Of a stretch of DNA of 47,788 nt, positions 1 to 8,280 are shown piece after piece. Below the pieces are notes generated by a model, which was not told the origin of the DNA, made no database searches, and saw nothing but the letters and a program-made list of their open reading frames with translations. Each line of letters begins with the position of its first letter. Position 1 is the first letter of the stretch. The DNA comes from Candidatus Amesbacteria bacterium GW2011_GWC2_45_19 (GTDB lineage Bacteria; Patescibacteriota; Microgenomatia; CAZETR01; Amesbacteraceae), in assembly GCA_001001555.1 (NCBI GenBank), contig LCKS01000006.1:1-47788 (forward strand), written 5' to 3'. Made by a program: the position numbers and the translations under genes.

Positions 1-546
<546 letters not shown>

Positions 547-595
547 ATTCCTACCACTTTTCAAAAGACAATTACGCATGTCAAAGTGCCCCCGT

Positions 596-624
596 ATTTT
601 ACACTTGCCCCAGCAGCTTGTAAA
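596..624 (-). promoter_or_regulatory. Probable rRNA promoter
   Basis: On the minus strand TTTACA (619-624) is followed after exactly 17 bp by TAAAAT (596-601). Each hexamer is 5/6 to the sigma70 consensus. The predicted start near 589 gives a leader of about 43 nt before 16S. The -10 overlaps the stop codon of the upstream methyltransferase gene, so the rRNA promoter sits inside the end of a coding gene. Confidence 0.6.
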
Positions 625-1129
625 GCACAATTCCCGTAGACACCACCACATTCAAGCTTTTATTCACTCCCCACATGGGAATCTCCACAATCACATCGGC
701 TATATCCAGCACTTCTTGACTCACCCCCTCGGTCTCATGACCGACAACCAAAGCGATACTTCTCCCTCTTAGATTAAGAGGGAGATCAGAGAGGGTGATA
801 GATTTCTCGCTTTGCTCAACAGCAATTATCTTTACTCCTTCATCTCTTAGTCTCTTAATCTCTTCGTCAGCCTTCGGCACATATCTCCAGGGCACCCACT
901 CTTCCGTCCCCACCGCCGCTTTATGAATTCGGGAAGATGGCGGCCTCTCCGTCCCCCCGCACAAAATTATTTCTTTGGCCGCCACCGCGTCTGCCAGTCT
1001 AAAAATAGACCCGATGTTATATGTATCCAGCACGTTATCCAGTACTATATATATGGGTTTTCGCTCTATCCTTGCCAATTCCTCATCAGACGGTTTGGCC
1101 GCCCGCAGTTGTTTGGCGTTAAGTTTCAC
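599..1129 (-). CDS. TrmH/SpoU family RNA 2'-O-methyltransferase
   Basis: This is a SPOUT-fold methyltransferase that would transfer methyl from SAM to a ribose 2'-OH of tRNA or rRNA; the target base cannot be read from the sequence. The three SpoU motifs are present: NIGSIFRLADA near the N-terminus, GHETEGVS, and NKSLNVVVSTGIVLY at the C-terminus. I prefer the GTG at 1129, which has GGAGAGG 6-7 nt upstream and overlaps trxB by only 11 nt. An ATG at 1168 would give 189 aa. Two in-frame insertions are visible: a palindromic element (762-800, peptide SDLPLNLRG) and a CTCTTAGTCTCTTAATCTC-type repeat (about 840-866). It is the last gene of a long minus-strand chain, directly before 16S. Confidence 0.9.
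   Translation of the reverse strand: MKLNAKQLRAAKPSDEELARIERKPIYIVLDNVLDTYNIGSIFRLADAVAAKEIILCGGTERPPSSRIHKAAVGTEEWVPWRYVPKADEEIKRLRDEGVKIIAVEQSEKSITLSDLPLNLRGRSIALVVGHETEGVSQEVLDIADVIVEIPMWGVNKSLNVVVSTGIVLYKLLGQV
762..800 (+). repeat. Palindromic element copy 1 (in-frame, TrmH-type gene)
   Basis: The arms CTCCCTCTT and AAGAGGGAG flank AGATT and are followed on the right by the tail GAGAGGGTGAT. It encodes SDLPLNLRG within the methyltransferase. It is a member of the ten-copy family, with the GGGTGA tail on the right of the plus strand. Confidence 0.8.
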
Positions 1130-2030
1130 CCAGCCACCTCTCCGCGTCAAGAGCCGCTTCGCAGCCATATCCCGCCGCCGTTATCGCCTGCCGGTAGCGA
1201 TAATCATGCACATCCCCGGCCACAAACACTCCCTCCACATTAGACATCGTCAGATATTTTTGGCTTTGGCGCTTAATATAATCTTTTTCGTCCAAGTCAA
1301 TTTTCCCCTCAAAAATCTGACTGGCAGGTTTATGCCCAATGGCTATAAACACGCCGTCACAATCCAATACCTCACCTCCGAGGTATCGTACTCCTTTGAC
1401 TTTATCTTTCCCTATCACCTCAGTTATTTGTGTATTCCACATTATTTTGATTTTAGGATTACTCTTTACCCGTTCCTGCATAACCTGACTGGCTCTAAAC
1501 TCGCCCCGCCGGTGCACAATAGTCACTTCGCCCGCGAACTTCGTCAACACCAGCGCCTCCTCCATGGCCGCATCCCCTCCTCCCACCACAACCACTCTCT
1601 TGCCTTTAAAAAACGGCGCATCACATGGGGCGCAGCTGCTCACTCCCCGCCCGATCAGTTCCTGCTCTCCCGGCACATTCAACCACTGGGCAGCCGCCCC
1701 CGTCGCAATTATCATCGCCCTGCTTTTATATGTCCCATTTGTCGTATCTGTCCTATATGGCCTATTGGTGAAATCAACACGAGTAGTATCCTCATCCTTT
1801 ATCACTACCCCAAACCTCTCCGCCTGTTTGCGCATATTGGTCATCAAATCCGGCCCCTGTATTCCTTCGGCAAACCCCGGGTAGTTCTCCACTCCAGTGG
1901 TCAGCATCAGCTGTCCCCCCCATTTTGACCCCGCAATCATTAAAGTTTTCAAGTTCGCCCGGGACGTGTATATCCCCGCAGTCAATCCCGCCGGCCCCGA
2001 GCCAATTATTATTACATCATATGTTTCCAT
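1119..2030 (-). CDS. trxB: Thioredoxin-disulfide reductase
   Basis: This FAD/NADPH flavoenzyme reduces thioredoxin, which is encoded immediately upstream. Visible motifs are the FAD-binding GSGPAG near the N-terminus, the redox pair CAPC (family usual CATC), the NADPH-binding GGGDAAMEEA, and the C-terminal FAD motif VFVAGDV. The start is placed at the ATG at 2030 (METYDVIIIGSG), which has AGGA just upstream, rather than at 2111, which would add 27 non-family residues inside trxA. The length of 303 aa is normal. A degenerate TTTGTCCTA-type repeat (1728-1767) encodes an extra Asn/Thr/Arg-rich stretch. The stop of trxA overlaps its ribosome-binding site, so the two are probably translationally coupled. 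Confidence 0.96.
   Translation of the reverse strand: METYDVIIIGSGPAGLTAGIYTSRANLKTLMIAGSKWGGQLMLTTGVENYPGFAEGIQGPDLMTNMRKQAERFGVVIKDEDTTRVDFTNRPYRTDTTNGTYKSRAMIIATGAAAQWLNVPGEQELIGRGVSSCAPCDAPFFKGKRVVVVGGGDAAMEEALVLTKFAGEVTIVHRRGEFRASQVMQERVKSNPKIKIMWNTQITEVIGKDKVKGVRYLGGEVLDCDGVFIAIGHKPASQIFEGKIDLDEKDYIKRQSQKYLTMSNVEGVFVAGDVHDYRYRQAITAAGYGCEAALDAERWLGET
1728..1767. repeat. Degenerate 9-mer (TTTGTCCTA-type) array in trxB
   Basis: Successive plus-strand units read TATGTCCCA, TTTGTCGTA, TCTGTCCTA and TATGGCCTA. The period is 9 bp, so the trxB frame is kept. It belongs to the same family as the arrays at 2881, 3085, 3586, 5884, 8966 and 15459. Confidence 0.75.
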
Positions 2031-2037
2031 AAGTTTC

Positions 2038-2349
2038 CTACACTTTCTTAAGCAAATCAAGATATCCTTGCTTACCAGCGAATCCAACTTGTCGAGCGAG
2101 TTCGACGCCATCTTTAAACAAAATCACTGTGGGAATACTCATCACTCCGAATTTTTGGGCAATTTCCGGTTCCGCATCCACATCCACTTTTCCCACCAGC
2201 ATTTTTCCGGCATATTCATCAGATAGCTGGTCGATTACCGGCGCTGCCATCTTGCACGGCCCGCACCACTCTGCCCAGAAATCAACCATCACCACCCCGG
2301 TTTTAATCTTTTCGTCAAAATCTGCCTTACCTAAATGTGCTGCAGCCAT
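2038..2349 (-). CDS. trxA: Thioredoxin
   Basis: This cytoplasmic dithiol carrier of 103 aa has the usual family length. It carries the active site WCGPCK after FWAE, the conserved cis-proline segment SIPT, and the terminal helix. Its partner reductase trxB follows 7 nt downstream. It overlaps the ZIP transporter gene by 19 nt. Reduced thioredoxin is the likely electron donor for the class II ribonucleotide reductase encoded at 25564; that link is an inference from family biology. Confidence 0.97.
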   Translation of the reverse strand: MAAAHLGKADFDEKIKTGVVMVDFWAEWCGPCKMAAPVIDQLSDEYAGKMLVGKVDVDAEPEIAQKFGVMSIPTVILFKDGVELARQVGFAGKQGYLDLLKKV

Positions 2350-3098
2350 CCTTTCAATACTAACACAATTATTATCCCCACCCCAAACACCGCCATCTGC
2401 GCCACCGTCTCTCTTTTCTTTTCTGTATGCCCATGATGTAACTCCGGAATCAAATCAGAACAGGCCAGATAAATAAACATGCCCCCGGAAAAAGACAGCA
2501 AGACCGGCAACATTCCCTCAATCCTACCGCCAAAAGAATACATCAAAACCGCTCCCACCAGCGACGCTCCTGCCGACGCCAAATTAACCAGTATCACCTT
2601 TTTTCTGGCCCAACCTTTAGAGAGTAGCACCCCAAAATCCGCCATTTCATGCGGGATCTCGTGTGCCGCCACCGCCAAAGCTGTCACGATCCCCGTGGCC
2701 GGCGCCACCATGAATGTCCCCGCTATCACTACTCCGTCAATAAAATTGTGCACCGTATCCCCCACGGTAATTAATATCGGTGTCCGTTGGCGTCCCTCAT
2801 GCTCCTCGTCGTGGTGGTGATACCACAAAAATTTCTCCAACAAAAACAAAAATATTATCCCTGCCAATACCCATCCCCATATTTGTCCTATCTGTCCTAA
2901 CTGACCTATTTGTCCTATCGCTTCCGGTAATAAATCAAAAAACGCTGTCGACAGCAATACTCCCGCCGCAAATGATATTAAAAGCAGCGACTGCTCGTGG
3001 GTAAACGCTTTCTTGCGCAGAGCCAGCAATATTCCCCCACCCAAACTGGCCACACTTCCTACCGTCGTCCAAATTAATATTTGACTTATTTGTCCCAT
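2331..3098 (-). CDS. ZIP family divalent metal transporter
   Basis: This membrane protein of 255 aa has about 7-8 hydrophobic segments. The ZIP signature is clear: HNFIDG in one helix and HEIPHE in the next, the histidines and glutamates of the metal-binding site, preceded by a His-rich cytosolic loop (YHHHDEEHEG). It probably moves Zn2+ or Fe2+ into the cytoplasm. The loop before the His cluster is lengthened by Gln-Ile-Gly repeats coded by the 9-mer array at 2881-2918. The start at 3098 itself lies in another copy of this 9-mer family. Confidence 0.9.
   Translation of the reverse strand: MGQISQILIWTTVGSVASLGGGILLALRKKAFTHEQSLLLISFAAGVLLSTAFFDLLPEAIGQIGQLGQIGQIWGWVLAGIIFLFLLEKFLWYHHHDEEHEGRQRTPILITVGDTVHNFIDGVVIAGTFMVAPATGIVTALAVAAHEIPHEMADFGVLLSKGWARKKVILVNLASAGASLVGAVLMYSFGGRIEGMLPVLLSFSGGMFIYLACSDLIPELHHGHTEKKRETVAQMAVFGVGIIIVLVLKGWLQHI
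2881..2918. repeat. 9-mer array (TTTGTCCTA) in the ZIP gene
   Basis: Four consecutive imperfect 9-bp units (ATTTGTCCTA, TCTGTCCTA, ACTGACCTA, TTTGTCCTA) are read on the minus strand as IGQIGQLGQIGQI. They lie in a loop of the transporter. Confidence 0.85.
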
Positions 3099-3103
3099 AC
3101 GTC

Positions 3104-3616
3104 CTATCTGACCAATCCTATCAAAGAAATCGCCAGTAATATCCCCCAGACCCCCCCGATCACCCCGACTTCCCCGACACTAAATTCCCGGGCAAATACC
3201 CAGAACCACTTCTTCTTGTCTCCTGTCAAAAATTCCGTGAACAAGCGCACTCCCAGCCCCACTACCACTCCAGCCGCCAGCATGCTTCCCACACTACTCA
3301 CTATCCACAACCCTAACACCGTCACTACCAGCCCAGTCAAAATATTATGTACCGGCAGCCTCGTCCTCTCTCCACTCGTCGCCTTTATCAACTCCCACGC
3401 TTCTTTCCAACTCCTAATTTCCAACTTCTGCCTTATCCGTTGACACGATAGCTCCTGTGGATTGCACATGGCTACATAAAACAAATGATCCGCCTCCGCC
3501 AGCGCGTAGCCTATTACCCATCCCACCATCAACCACACACTACTTAGCCCTTGGCCCCTAGCACCTAGCACTGTGGCCAACACCACTATTTGTCCTATCA
3601 GTCCTATCCGGCTCAT
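3104..3616 (-). CDS. Unknown integral membrane protein
   Basis: The 170-aa product has about four hydrophobic segments, including residues 20-45, 95-125 and the C-terminus. I do not recognise the family. The polar part holds EADHLFY and LPVHN, an acidic/His arrangement seen in some membrane-bound metal-dependent hydrolases, but the match is too weak to name. The N-terminus starts in a 9-mer array (SRIGLIGQIV) and contains an LGARGQGLSS stretch coded by a CTAGCAC repeat (3541-3572), so much of the first 25 residues is repeat-derived. It is packed between the ZIP gene and the 83-aa gene. Confidence 0.7.
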   Translation of the reverse strand: MSRIGLIGQIVVLATVLGARGQGLSSVWLMVGWVIGYALAEADHLFYVAMCNPQELSCQRIRQKLEIRSWKEAWELIKATSGERTRLPVHNILTGLVVTVLGLWIVSSVGSMLAAGVVVGLGVRLFTEFLTGDKKKWFWVFAREFSVGEVGVIGGVWGILLAISLIGLVR

Positions 3617-3634
3617 ATGTCCTATTGTACTATT
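3586..3634. repeat. 9-mer (TTTGTCCTA) array at a gene start
   Basis: Units TTTGTCCTA, TCAGTCCTA, a spacer, then ATATGTCCTA run across the start codon of the membrane protein gene (3616) into the upstream spacer. The same family therefore occurs in both coding and intergenic DNA. A further short copy spans 3085-3120 across the ZIP gene start. Confidence 0.75.
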
Positions 3635-3881
3635 TTAGCTGTTTCAACTTCCACATAAACAAGGCCCCCATATTATCAGCCCTGCTGTCAATCACAAATC
3701 TTTTGCATTGTTCCAAAATTGACCTGTCTATAGTTTTAGCCAGCTTTATATATAGTGACTTGTGAGCAAGATCCCCCAGCTCGGCCGCCAGTCTATACCC
3801 ATAATCCTGCCACTCCCGCGAAACATATTTATTTTTGTCCCCAGCCTTTTTCTCCTCCAAAATCTGTTTTATTGATTTCAT
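3630..3881 (-). CDS. Conserved-looking small protein of unknown function
   Basis: This 83-aa, Lys/Arg-rich soluble protein has no membrane segment or known motif (begins MKSIKQILEEKK, ends WKLKQLK). It is translationally coupled to pth through a 4-nt ATGA overlap, which supports expression. I do not recognise the family and infer no function. Confidence 0.75.
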   Translation of the reverse strand: MKSIKQILEEKKAGDKNKYVSREWQDYGYRLAAELGDLAHKSLYIKLAKTIDRSILEQCKRFVIDSRADNMGALFMWKLKQLK

Positions 3882-4375
3882 ATTAGTTCCCCCGCTATCT
3901 CACTCAAAACTTTATTTAATATTTCCTTTTCCTTCTCCGTGAATTTTTGCAATACATAAGTTTCACCATCAACCGGCGTTGTGCGATTATCAATGCCAAT
4001 TCTTATCCTCCAAAAATCTTTAGTCCCCAAGGCCCTCTCCACCGACTCCACTCCATTATGTTCTTTGGGTCCCTTCCCGAATTGAATCTTAAATTCTCCC
4101 AGTTTCAAATCCAAATCATCGTGCGCAACATATAAGTTACGTCCCTCTCCTAGTCCTTGCAATAACTTGCCGGATTCATTCATAAAAACATCTTTTGTCT
4201 TCACCAACACCAAATCCCCAGTTTTATATATTAACGCATCGTAATGCTTCCTCCACCCATAACTACTTAGCCCCTGGCACTTAGCACTTAGCACTTCGAC
4301 CAACATCACACCCGCATTATGTCTTGTCCCCGCATACTCTGCCCCCGGATTCCCAAGTCCAATAATCACTTTCAT
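3878..4375 (-). CDS. pth: Peptidyl-tRNA hydrolase
   Basis: It releases tRNA from prematurely dropped peptidyl-tRNA. The N-terminal IIGLGNPG and TRHNAG motifs give the catalytic His and conserved Asn residues. VAHDDLDL and the glycine-rich GKGPKEHNG motif follow. At 165 aa it is shorter than the usual 185-195 aa; the C-terminus is trimmed. An in-frame CTTAGCACTTAGCACTT repeat (4265-4297) inserts VLSAKCQGLSSYG early in the protein. It overlaps the downstream 83-aa gene by 4 nt. Confidence 0.95.
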   Translation of the reverse strand: MKVIIGLGNPGAEYAGTRHNAGVMLVEVLSAKCQGLSSYGWRKHYDALIYKTGDLVLVKTKDVFMNESGKLLQGLGEGRNLYVAHDDLDLKLGEFKIQFGKGPKEHNGVESVERALGTKDFWRIRIGIDNRTTPVDGETYVLQKFTEKEKEILNKVLSEIAGELI

Positions 4376-4382
4376 ACCCCCA

Positions 4383-4913
4383 TTATACTAGCGGCACAAA
4401 AACAAACCTCCCATGCTTCTCAATCTTCAACATCTCCCCCCTAACCGGAATCACCATCCTCCCCCCTTCCGCCAATTGACTAACCAAAGCTGGCGGCACC
4501 TCATCTGCATCCGCCGCCACTATTATCCCGTCATATGGGGCATATCTTTTCCACCCTTTCTTCCCATCCCCAACCTTAATCTTCACATTTTTGAGCTTTA
4601 ACTTCTGGAGTCTAAATTTTGCCTCACGAGCTAATTGAGGAATAATTTCCACAGAATAAACTTTATCAAAAAGGCGGGCCAAAATAGCGGTTTGCCACCC
4701 GCTCCCCGTTCCCACTTCCAGCACCCTCCCTCCACTGCCCAACAACTCCAACATCCGGGCTACGGTATAAGGCTGGCTTACTGTTTGTCCATACCCAATC
4801 GGCAGCGGCCTATCCTCGCCCGCCGCCCACCTCCACTCCTCCGGCACAAAAGCCGCCCGGTCCACGGCCGCCATGGCCGCTCTCACCCTTTCTTTATTAT
4901 CTTGTCCGTCCAT
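4383..4913 (-). CDS. pcm: Protein-L-isoaspartate O-methyltransferase
   Basis: This SAM-dependent repair enzyme methylates isoaspartyl residues in aged proteins. It is 176 aa, slightly short. It has the family motif GQTVSQPY near residue 43, the SAM-binding LEVGTGSGWQTA, the acidic SVEI strand and an RMVIPV-type C-terminal strand. The start overlaps the upstream membrane-protein gene by 31 nt and pth follows after 7 nt, so it is part of the same chain. Confidence 0.92.
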   Translation of the reverse strand: MDGQDNKERVRAAMAAVDRAAFVPEEWRWAAGEDRPLPIGYGQTVSQPYTVARMLELLGSGGRVLEVGTGSGWQTAILARLFDKVYSVEIIPQLAREAKFRLQKLKLKNVKIKVGDGKKGWKRYAPYDGIIVAADADEVPPALVSQLAEGGRMVIPVRGEMLKIEKHGRFVFVPLV

Positions 4914-5233
4914 GCTCCCAGCACCGGAAGCCTGACTGTCTCCCCTTGATAAGACTTAACCGCCAGTACCAAAGAGATCACTAGCGCCGCCACATTCACC
5001 AGTGGAACCGCCAGCGCCAAAATCAAAGTCATGGCCAAAGCCGCATCCACTGCCACCACTGTCAAGCCCAGCAGTAACGACTGGACCGCATTCCACCGCA
5101 CCGTAGAATTTTTCTCTATGATCAGCAGCACCACGGCGGCTACAAATCCCACCACCGGCACATATACTGCGGCCGACGCCATATTTGGAGACAGGTTAAT
5201 AAAAGTTGTATTTTTAATTGCCATCATCATCAC
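4883..5233 (-). CDS. Small membrane protein, DUF4870/UPF0132-like
   Basis: The 116-aa product has three hydrophobic segments. The pattern VYVPVVGFVAAVVLLIIEK followed by VRWNAVQSLLLG resembles the DUF4870/Tic20-like family, where a short charged loop with an NAxQ motif links helices. The function is unknown. The N-terminus has several possible Met starts (MMMM, then M18); the first is given. It overlaps the DNA ligase gene by 4 nt. Confidence 0.75.
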   Translation of the reverse strand: MMMMAIKNTTFINLSPNMASAAVYVPVVGFVAAVVLLIIEKNSTVRWNAVQSLLLGLTVVAVDAALAMTLILALAVPLVNVAALVISLVLAVKSYQGETVRLPVLGAWTDKIIKKG

Positions 5234-6969
5234 CTTCTCTCTTGCTGTAATTTAACCATTTTTTTTATCTCTGCAACAGTAGTAGAATCTTCCGGCTTTT
5301 TCTCCCGGAAAGTTACCAGTCTGGGAAACCTCAAAGCATATCCCGATGAGTGCATCGGCGAGCGGGTTATCTCATCTGCCAGTATCTCCACCACTATTTT
5401 AGGGCTCACCCAGTGGTCGCACTCCATTTGTTTGCCCACTTTATAATTTTCCGGCTTATTTTGAGTTTTTGCACTTTGCAATTTGAGTTTTAATTCCCGC
5501 CACTCCGTGTCTGTTAGACCGGTACCAATCTTGGCCACTGTCACAAACCCATCTAAATCAGGTTGATACACCCCGATCAAAAAGTCCCCTATTCCAAACC
5601 CGGCCCGCTTGCCCTGCCCCGCGTCATACCCCATGACTACCGCGTCAATCGTGTCCGCCAGAGCCGACTGGGTATAGCTTTTTTTGTACTTTATCCAATT
5701 AAAGTCCCGCGCCCCCGCCTGATACGGCCCGTCCAGTTTTTTGGCAATAATCCCCTCCGTCCCCGCCGCCAGTGCCTGCTTAAAATATTTCTCTATCTCT
5801 ATCTCCGTCTCTATCTGGATCCTGGGCATCAGTTTTACCACCCTTCCCGGCCCCACCAGTTTCTCCAGCTCCTCCCATCTCTCCATATTTGTCCTATGTG
5901 TCATATCCGTCTTATTGAGAAGCAGCACGTCAAACAGGTAAATTTTCAGCGGCACTTTTTTGGCCATGGCGGCAATATCATATTTTCTTTTGCGTTGCAC
6001 CGTTTCCTGAAACGCCAGAAACCTCCCATTCTCCCCCACCGCAATCATTTCTCCCTCTACAATACAATTGTGTTTTATTTGTTTTTGTAATCCTTCACAA
6101 ATATCGGGGTACATGTGAGTCACGTCCTCTAATCCCCTTGAAAAAAGTTTGATATTTGAATTTTTTAATTTAGAATTTATTTGAGATCTGAGATTTGAGA
6201 TTTGAGATTTCATAATGTGCGCCTGAATTCTTAATCCGTCCAGTTTATATTCCACCGCACACCTGCCGTTCCTAGCCCAAATTTCCCCCGGATTTTTCGC
6301 TCTTTCCGCCCGGGCCATCAGCACCGGCGTCCCAATCTCCGGTTCCATCTTAATCTGCTTAATATTCTTAGTCTGCTTAATCTGCTTGGCAACTTCCCCC
6401 AGATCTGCTCTGACATTATATATTTTCTCTATCTCCCCTCTCTGGCTTTTATCTCCCGCCAGCATCCACGACAAACTATCTAACACCGTCATGTCCGAAA
6501 ATCCCGTCCGCAATTTTCCCAAAATTATTTTCACCGCGTATTTCGCGCTCACCGCGTCTAATTCGTCCAATAATTTTCTGATAAGTTCTTGTTTTCTCTC
6601 CTGGCTCCCCTGTCCCCCTGTCCCCGCAATCTCCAATAATTTTTGATGCACTTCTTTTATATCTAAATTTGTTTTGAGTTTTTGAAGTTTGGAGTTTTTG
6701 AGTTTTTCTACCACGAGCCCCAGATCACCTCTTTTTTTAAATAATTTTTCGGCCTCCGGTCCCAAAGCTTTTACCATCATCTTGTCTGCGACTCCCGTAT
6801 CCGGCGAAGCGTACGCCGGCCCCAACCGACCCTGCGACAAATACGCGATTAACCTGGCATCCTCCGGATTGGCCTGGCCAAAAAGCTGCGCCAAAATCAC
6901 CGTCATCTCATTCCTGCTCCTCGTCCCCTCCAGTTTCTGCAAATACCTGGCCAGCTCCGCAAACTTCAT
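5230..6969 (-). CDS. ATP-dependent DNA ligase (archaeal/eukaryal type)
   Basis: It seals nicks in DNA via an adenylated lysine. The 579-aa product has an N-terminal helical DNA-binding domain (about 1-200), the adenylation motif EYKLDG with Lys242, and a C-terminal OB-fold region (GFVTVAKIGTGLTD, then SPMHSSGYALRFPRLVTF). This architecture is that of Lig1-type ligases found in archaea and many CPR bacteria. At least four in-frame repeat insertions are visible: EKLKNSKLQKLKT (near 6690), KQIKQTKNIKQIK (near 6370), a long SNLRSQINSKLKNSN stretch (6150-6213) and LKLKLQSAKTQNK (near 5475). These lie outside the catalytic motifs. Replicative or repair use cannot be told from this window. Confidence 0.94.
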   Translation of the reverse strand: MKFAELARYLQKLEGTRSRNEMTVILAQLFGQANPEDARLIAYLSQGRLGPAYASPDTGVADKMMVKALGPEAEKLFKKRGDLGLVVEKLKNSKLQKLKTNLDIKEVHQKLLEIAGTGGQGSQERKQELIRKLLDELDAVSAKYAVKIILGKLRTGFSDMTVLDSLSWMLAGDKSQRGEIEKIYNVRADLGEVAKQIKQTKNIKQIKMEPEIGTPVLMARAERAKNPGEIWARNGRCAVEYKLDGLRIQAHIMKSQISNLRSQINSKLKNSNIKLFSRGLEDVTHMYPDICEGLQKQIKHNCIVEGEMIAVGENGRFLAFQETVQRKRKYDIAAMAKKVPLKIYLFDVLLLNKTDMTHRTNMERWEELEKLVGPGRVVKLMPRIQIETEIEIEKYFKQALAAGTEGIIAKKLDGPYQAGARDFNWIKYKKSYTQSALADTIDAVVMGYDAGQGKRAGFGIGDFLIGVYQPDLDGFVTVAKIGTGLTDTEWRELKLKLQSAKTQNKPENYKVGKQMECDHWVSPKIVVEILADEITRSPMHSSGYALRFPRLVTFREKKPEDSTTVAEIKKMVKLQQERR

Positions 6970-6970
6970 G

Positions 6971-7159
6971 TTAGCTAATATACCCTCTTAGCAAGAAATA
7001 TCCAAATGCCACCACTGCTAGAAAAAGAATTCCCAGAATAATGCTCACCCATCCCGGCTCATAATGGGACATCTTATATACTCCTTCCCCCACCAGCGTC
7101 AGCCCAAACAAGGTGGGCAAAGCCAGCATCACATAAAACATTTGCGCGTCGGCGGCCAT
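6971..7159 (-). CDS. Small two-helix membrane protein
   Basis: The 62-aa product has two hydrophobic helices (about 8-27 and 37-58) separated by a short polar turn. No family is recognised. It starts one base into the stop of the Fic gene and ends 1 nt before the ligase start, and such packing supports it as a real gene. Confidence 0.7.
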   Translation of the reverse strand: MAADAQMFYVMLALPTLFGLTLVGEGVYKMSHYEPGWVSIILGILFLAVVAFGYFLLRGYIS

Positions 7160-8280
7160 TATTTTTTCAGCACGTACCTGGCGGATTTCGTGCTGCCTCT
7201 CTTTATAATAACCTCCTTGTCCATCAAATCTTTCAAGTCGCGGAGAATCGTATCTTCCGAAACCATCGCCAGTACCCCCTTAGCCTCGCGCATGCTCATT
7301 TCCCCGTTGCTGTGCAGATACTCCATCAGTTTTATCTGCCGCTCGCTCAAACTTACCTGCTCACCCCGCCTTTCTTTTATTTTAATATCCACCGACAGTT
7401 CCCGCACCTGTTCTTTAATTCTGGTCAGTTCCATGGCCAAAGCCTGGGTAAATACTTCCAGCCACGGCGTCAGATTCCGATCTTCTAACGTGGGTGATTG
7501 GTTAGATACTTGCATCAGACTGCCGAAATATTCCTCCGCGTGTTTATCAAAATATTCCTCCAGGGCGAAAAATCGCTTAATGTCATATCCTTCATTAAAC
7601 AGCACCAGGGTAGCCATCGCCCGGGCCGTCCGTCCGTTTCCTTCGATAAATGGGTGCACCGCCGCCAGCACATAGTGCGTCACCCCGGCCCGCAGCACCG
7701 GGTGTTCCTTGCGCCCGAATTCTCCATTCAACCAGCGCAGCAGCTCATCTACCAGAAAGGGCACGTCTACAGCCTGCGGCGGCCTAAACCCAATCTCCCC
7801 CGTCACCGAATTCTTTAGAACCACCTGGCTGGTCCGGTATTGCCCTGTCTGTTCTTTAGACACGATTTTCTCCACCACCAAGCCGTGCAGTTGCAGCAGC
7901 AAATCCTTGGTGTAATTAAACCCTGACTCCCCCGACTTCCCCGATAGGCCCTCTATAAAATCCAGCACATTCCGGTAGTTAATTACCTCCTGCACGTCCC
8001 GCTCCCTGGCCACCACCTCGCTCTCCCGCCCTTCCATGACTGCCCGAGCTTCGTTAAACGTCAGGTCGTTGCCTTCCAGGGCCGTCCCGTAATGGGCCGC
8101 TTTCAGTCTGGCCTCTCCCCTAAATTTAGCCTCCCAGGCCGGTACCAGCGGCGCATTCATAATCACTTCCCGGGCGGCCTCCACCAAGCCAACATTCTGC
8201 AAAACCGAGGTGCTTATGGTGTATTTAGGAATATACATATCCACTGCGGATATTTTACGGAAAATATGCGGGAATCGCAA
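7159..8280 (-). CDS. Fic family protein (AMP-transferase type) with winged-helix tail
   Basis: Fic enzymes transfer AMP or another nucleotide moiety onto hydroxyl side chains of target proteins. The full core motif HPFIEGNGRTAR is at residues 209-220 with catalytic His. An N-terminal ATALEG-like inhibitory motif (TALEGN, 66-71) suggests self-inhibition of the class II type. The C-terminal 80 residues look like a DeoR-type winged helix (LSERQIKLMEYL). The first ATG is at 8280, but M15 at 8238 better matches family N-termini and lessens the overlap with recF. No toxin-antitoxin partner is adjacent. Confidence 0.93.
   Translation of the reverse strand: MRFPHIFRKISAVDMYIPKYTISTSVLQNVGLVEAAREVIMNAPLVPAWEAKFRGEARLKAAHYGTALEGNDLTFNEARAVMEGRESEVVARERDVQEVINYRNVLDFIEGLSGKSGESGFNYTKDLLLQLHGLVVEKIVSKEQTGQYRTSQVVLKNSVTGEIGFRPPQAVDVPFLVDELLRWLNGEFGRKEHPVLRAGVTHYVLAAVHPFIEGNGRTARAMATLVLFNEGYDIKRFFALEEYFDKHAEEYFGSLMQVSNQSPTLEDRNLTPWLEVFTQALAMELTRIKEQVRELSVDIKIKERRGEQVSLSERQIKLMEYLHSNGEMSMREAKGVLAMVSEDTILRDLKDLMDKEVIIKRGSTKSARYVLKK

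Noticed and set aside
975-1928. Long plus-strand open frame opposite trxB and the TrmH-type gene
   Set aside because: It is the complement of two clear enzymes; His/Pro/Ser-rich translation is typical of an antisense shadow.
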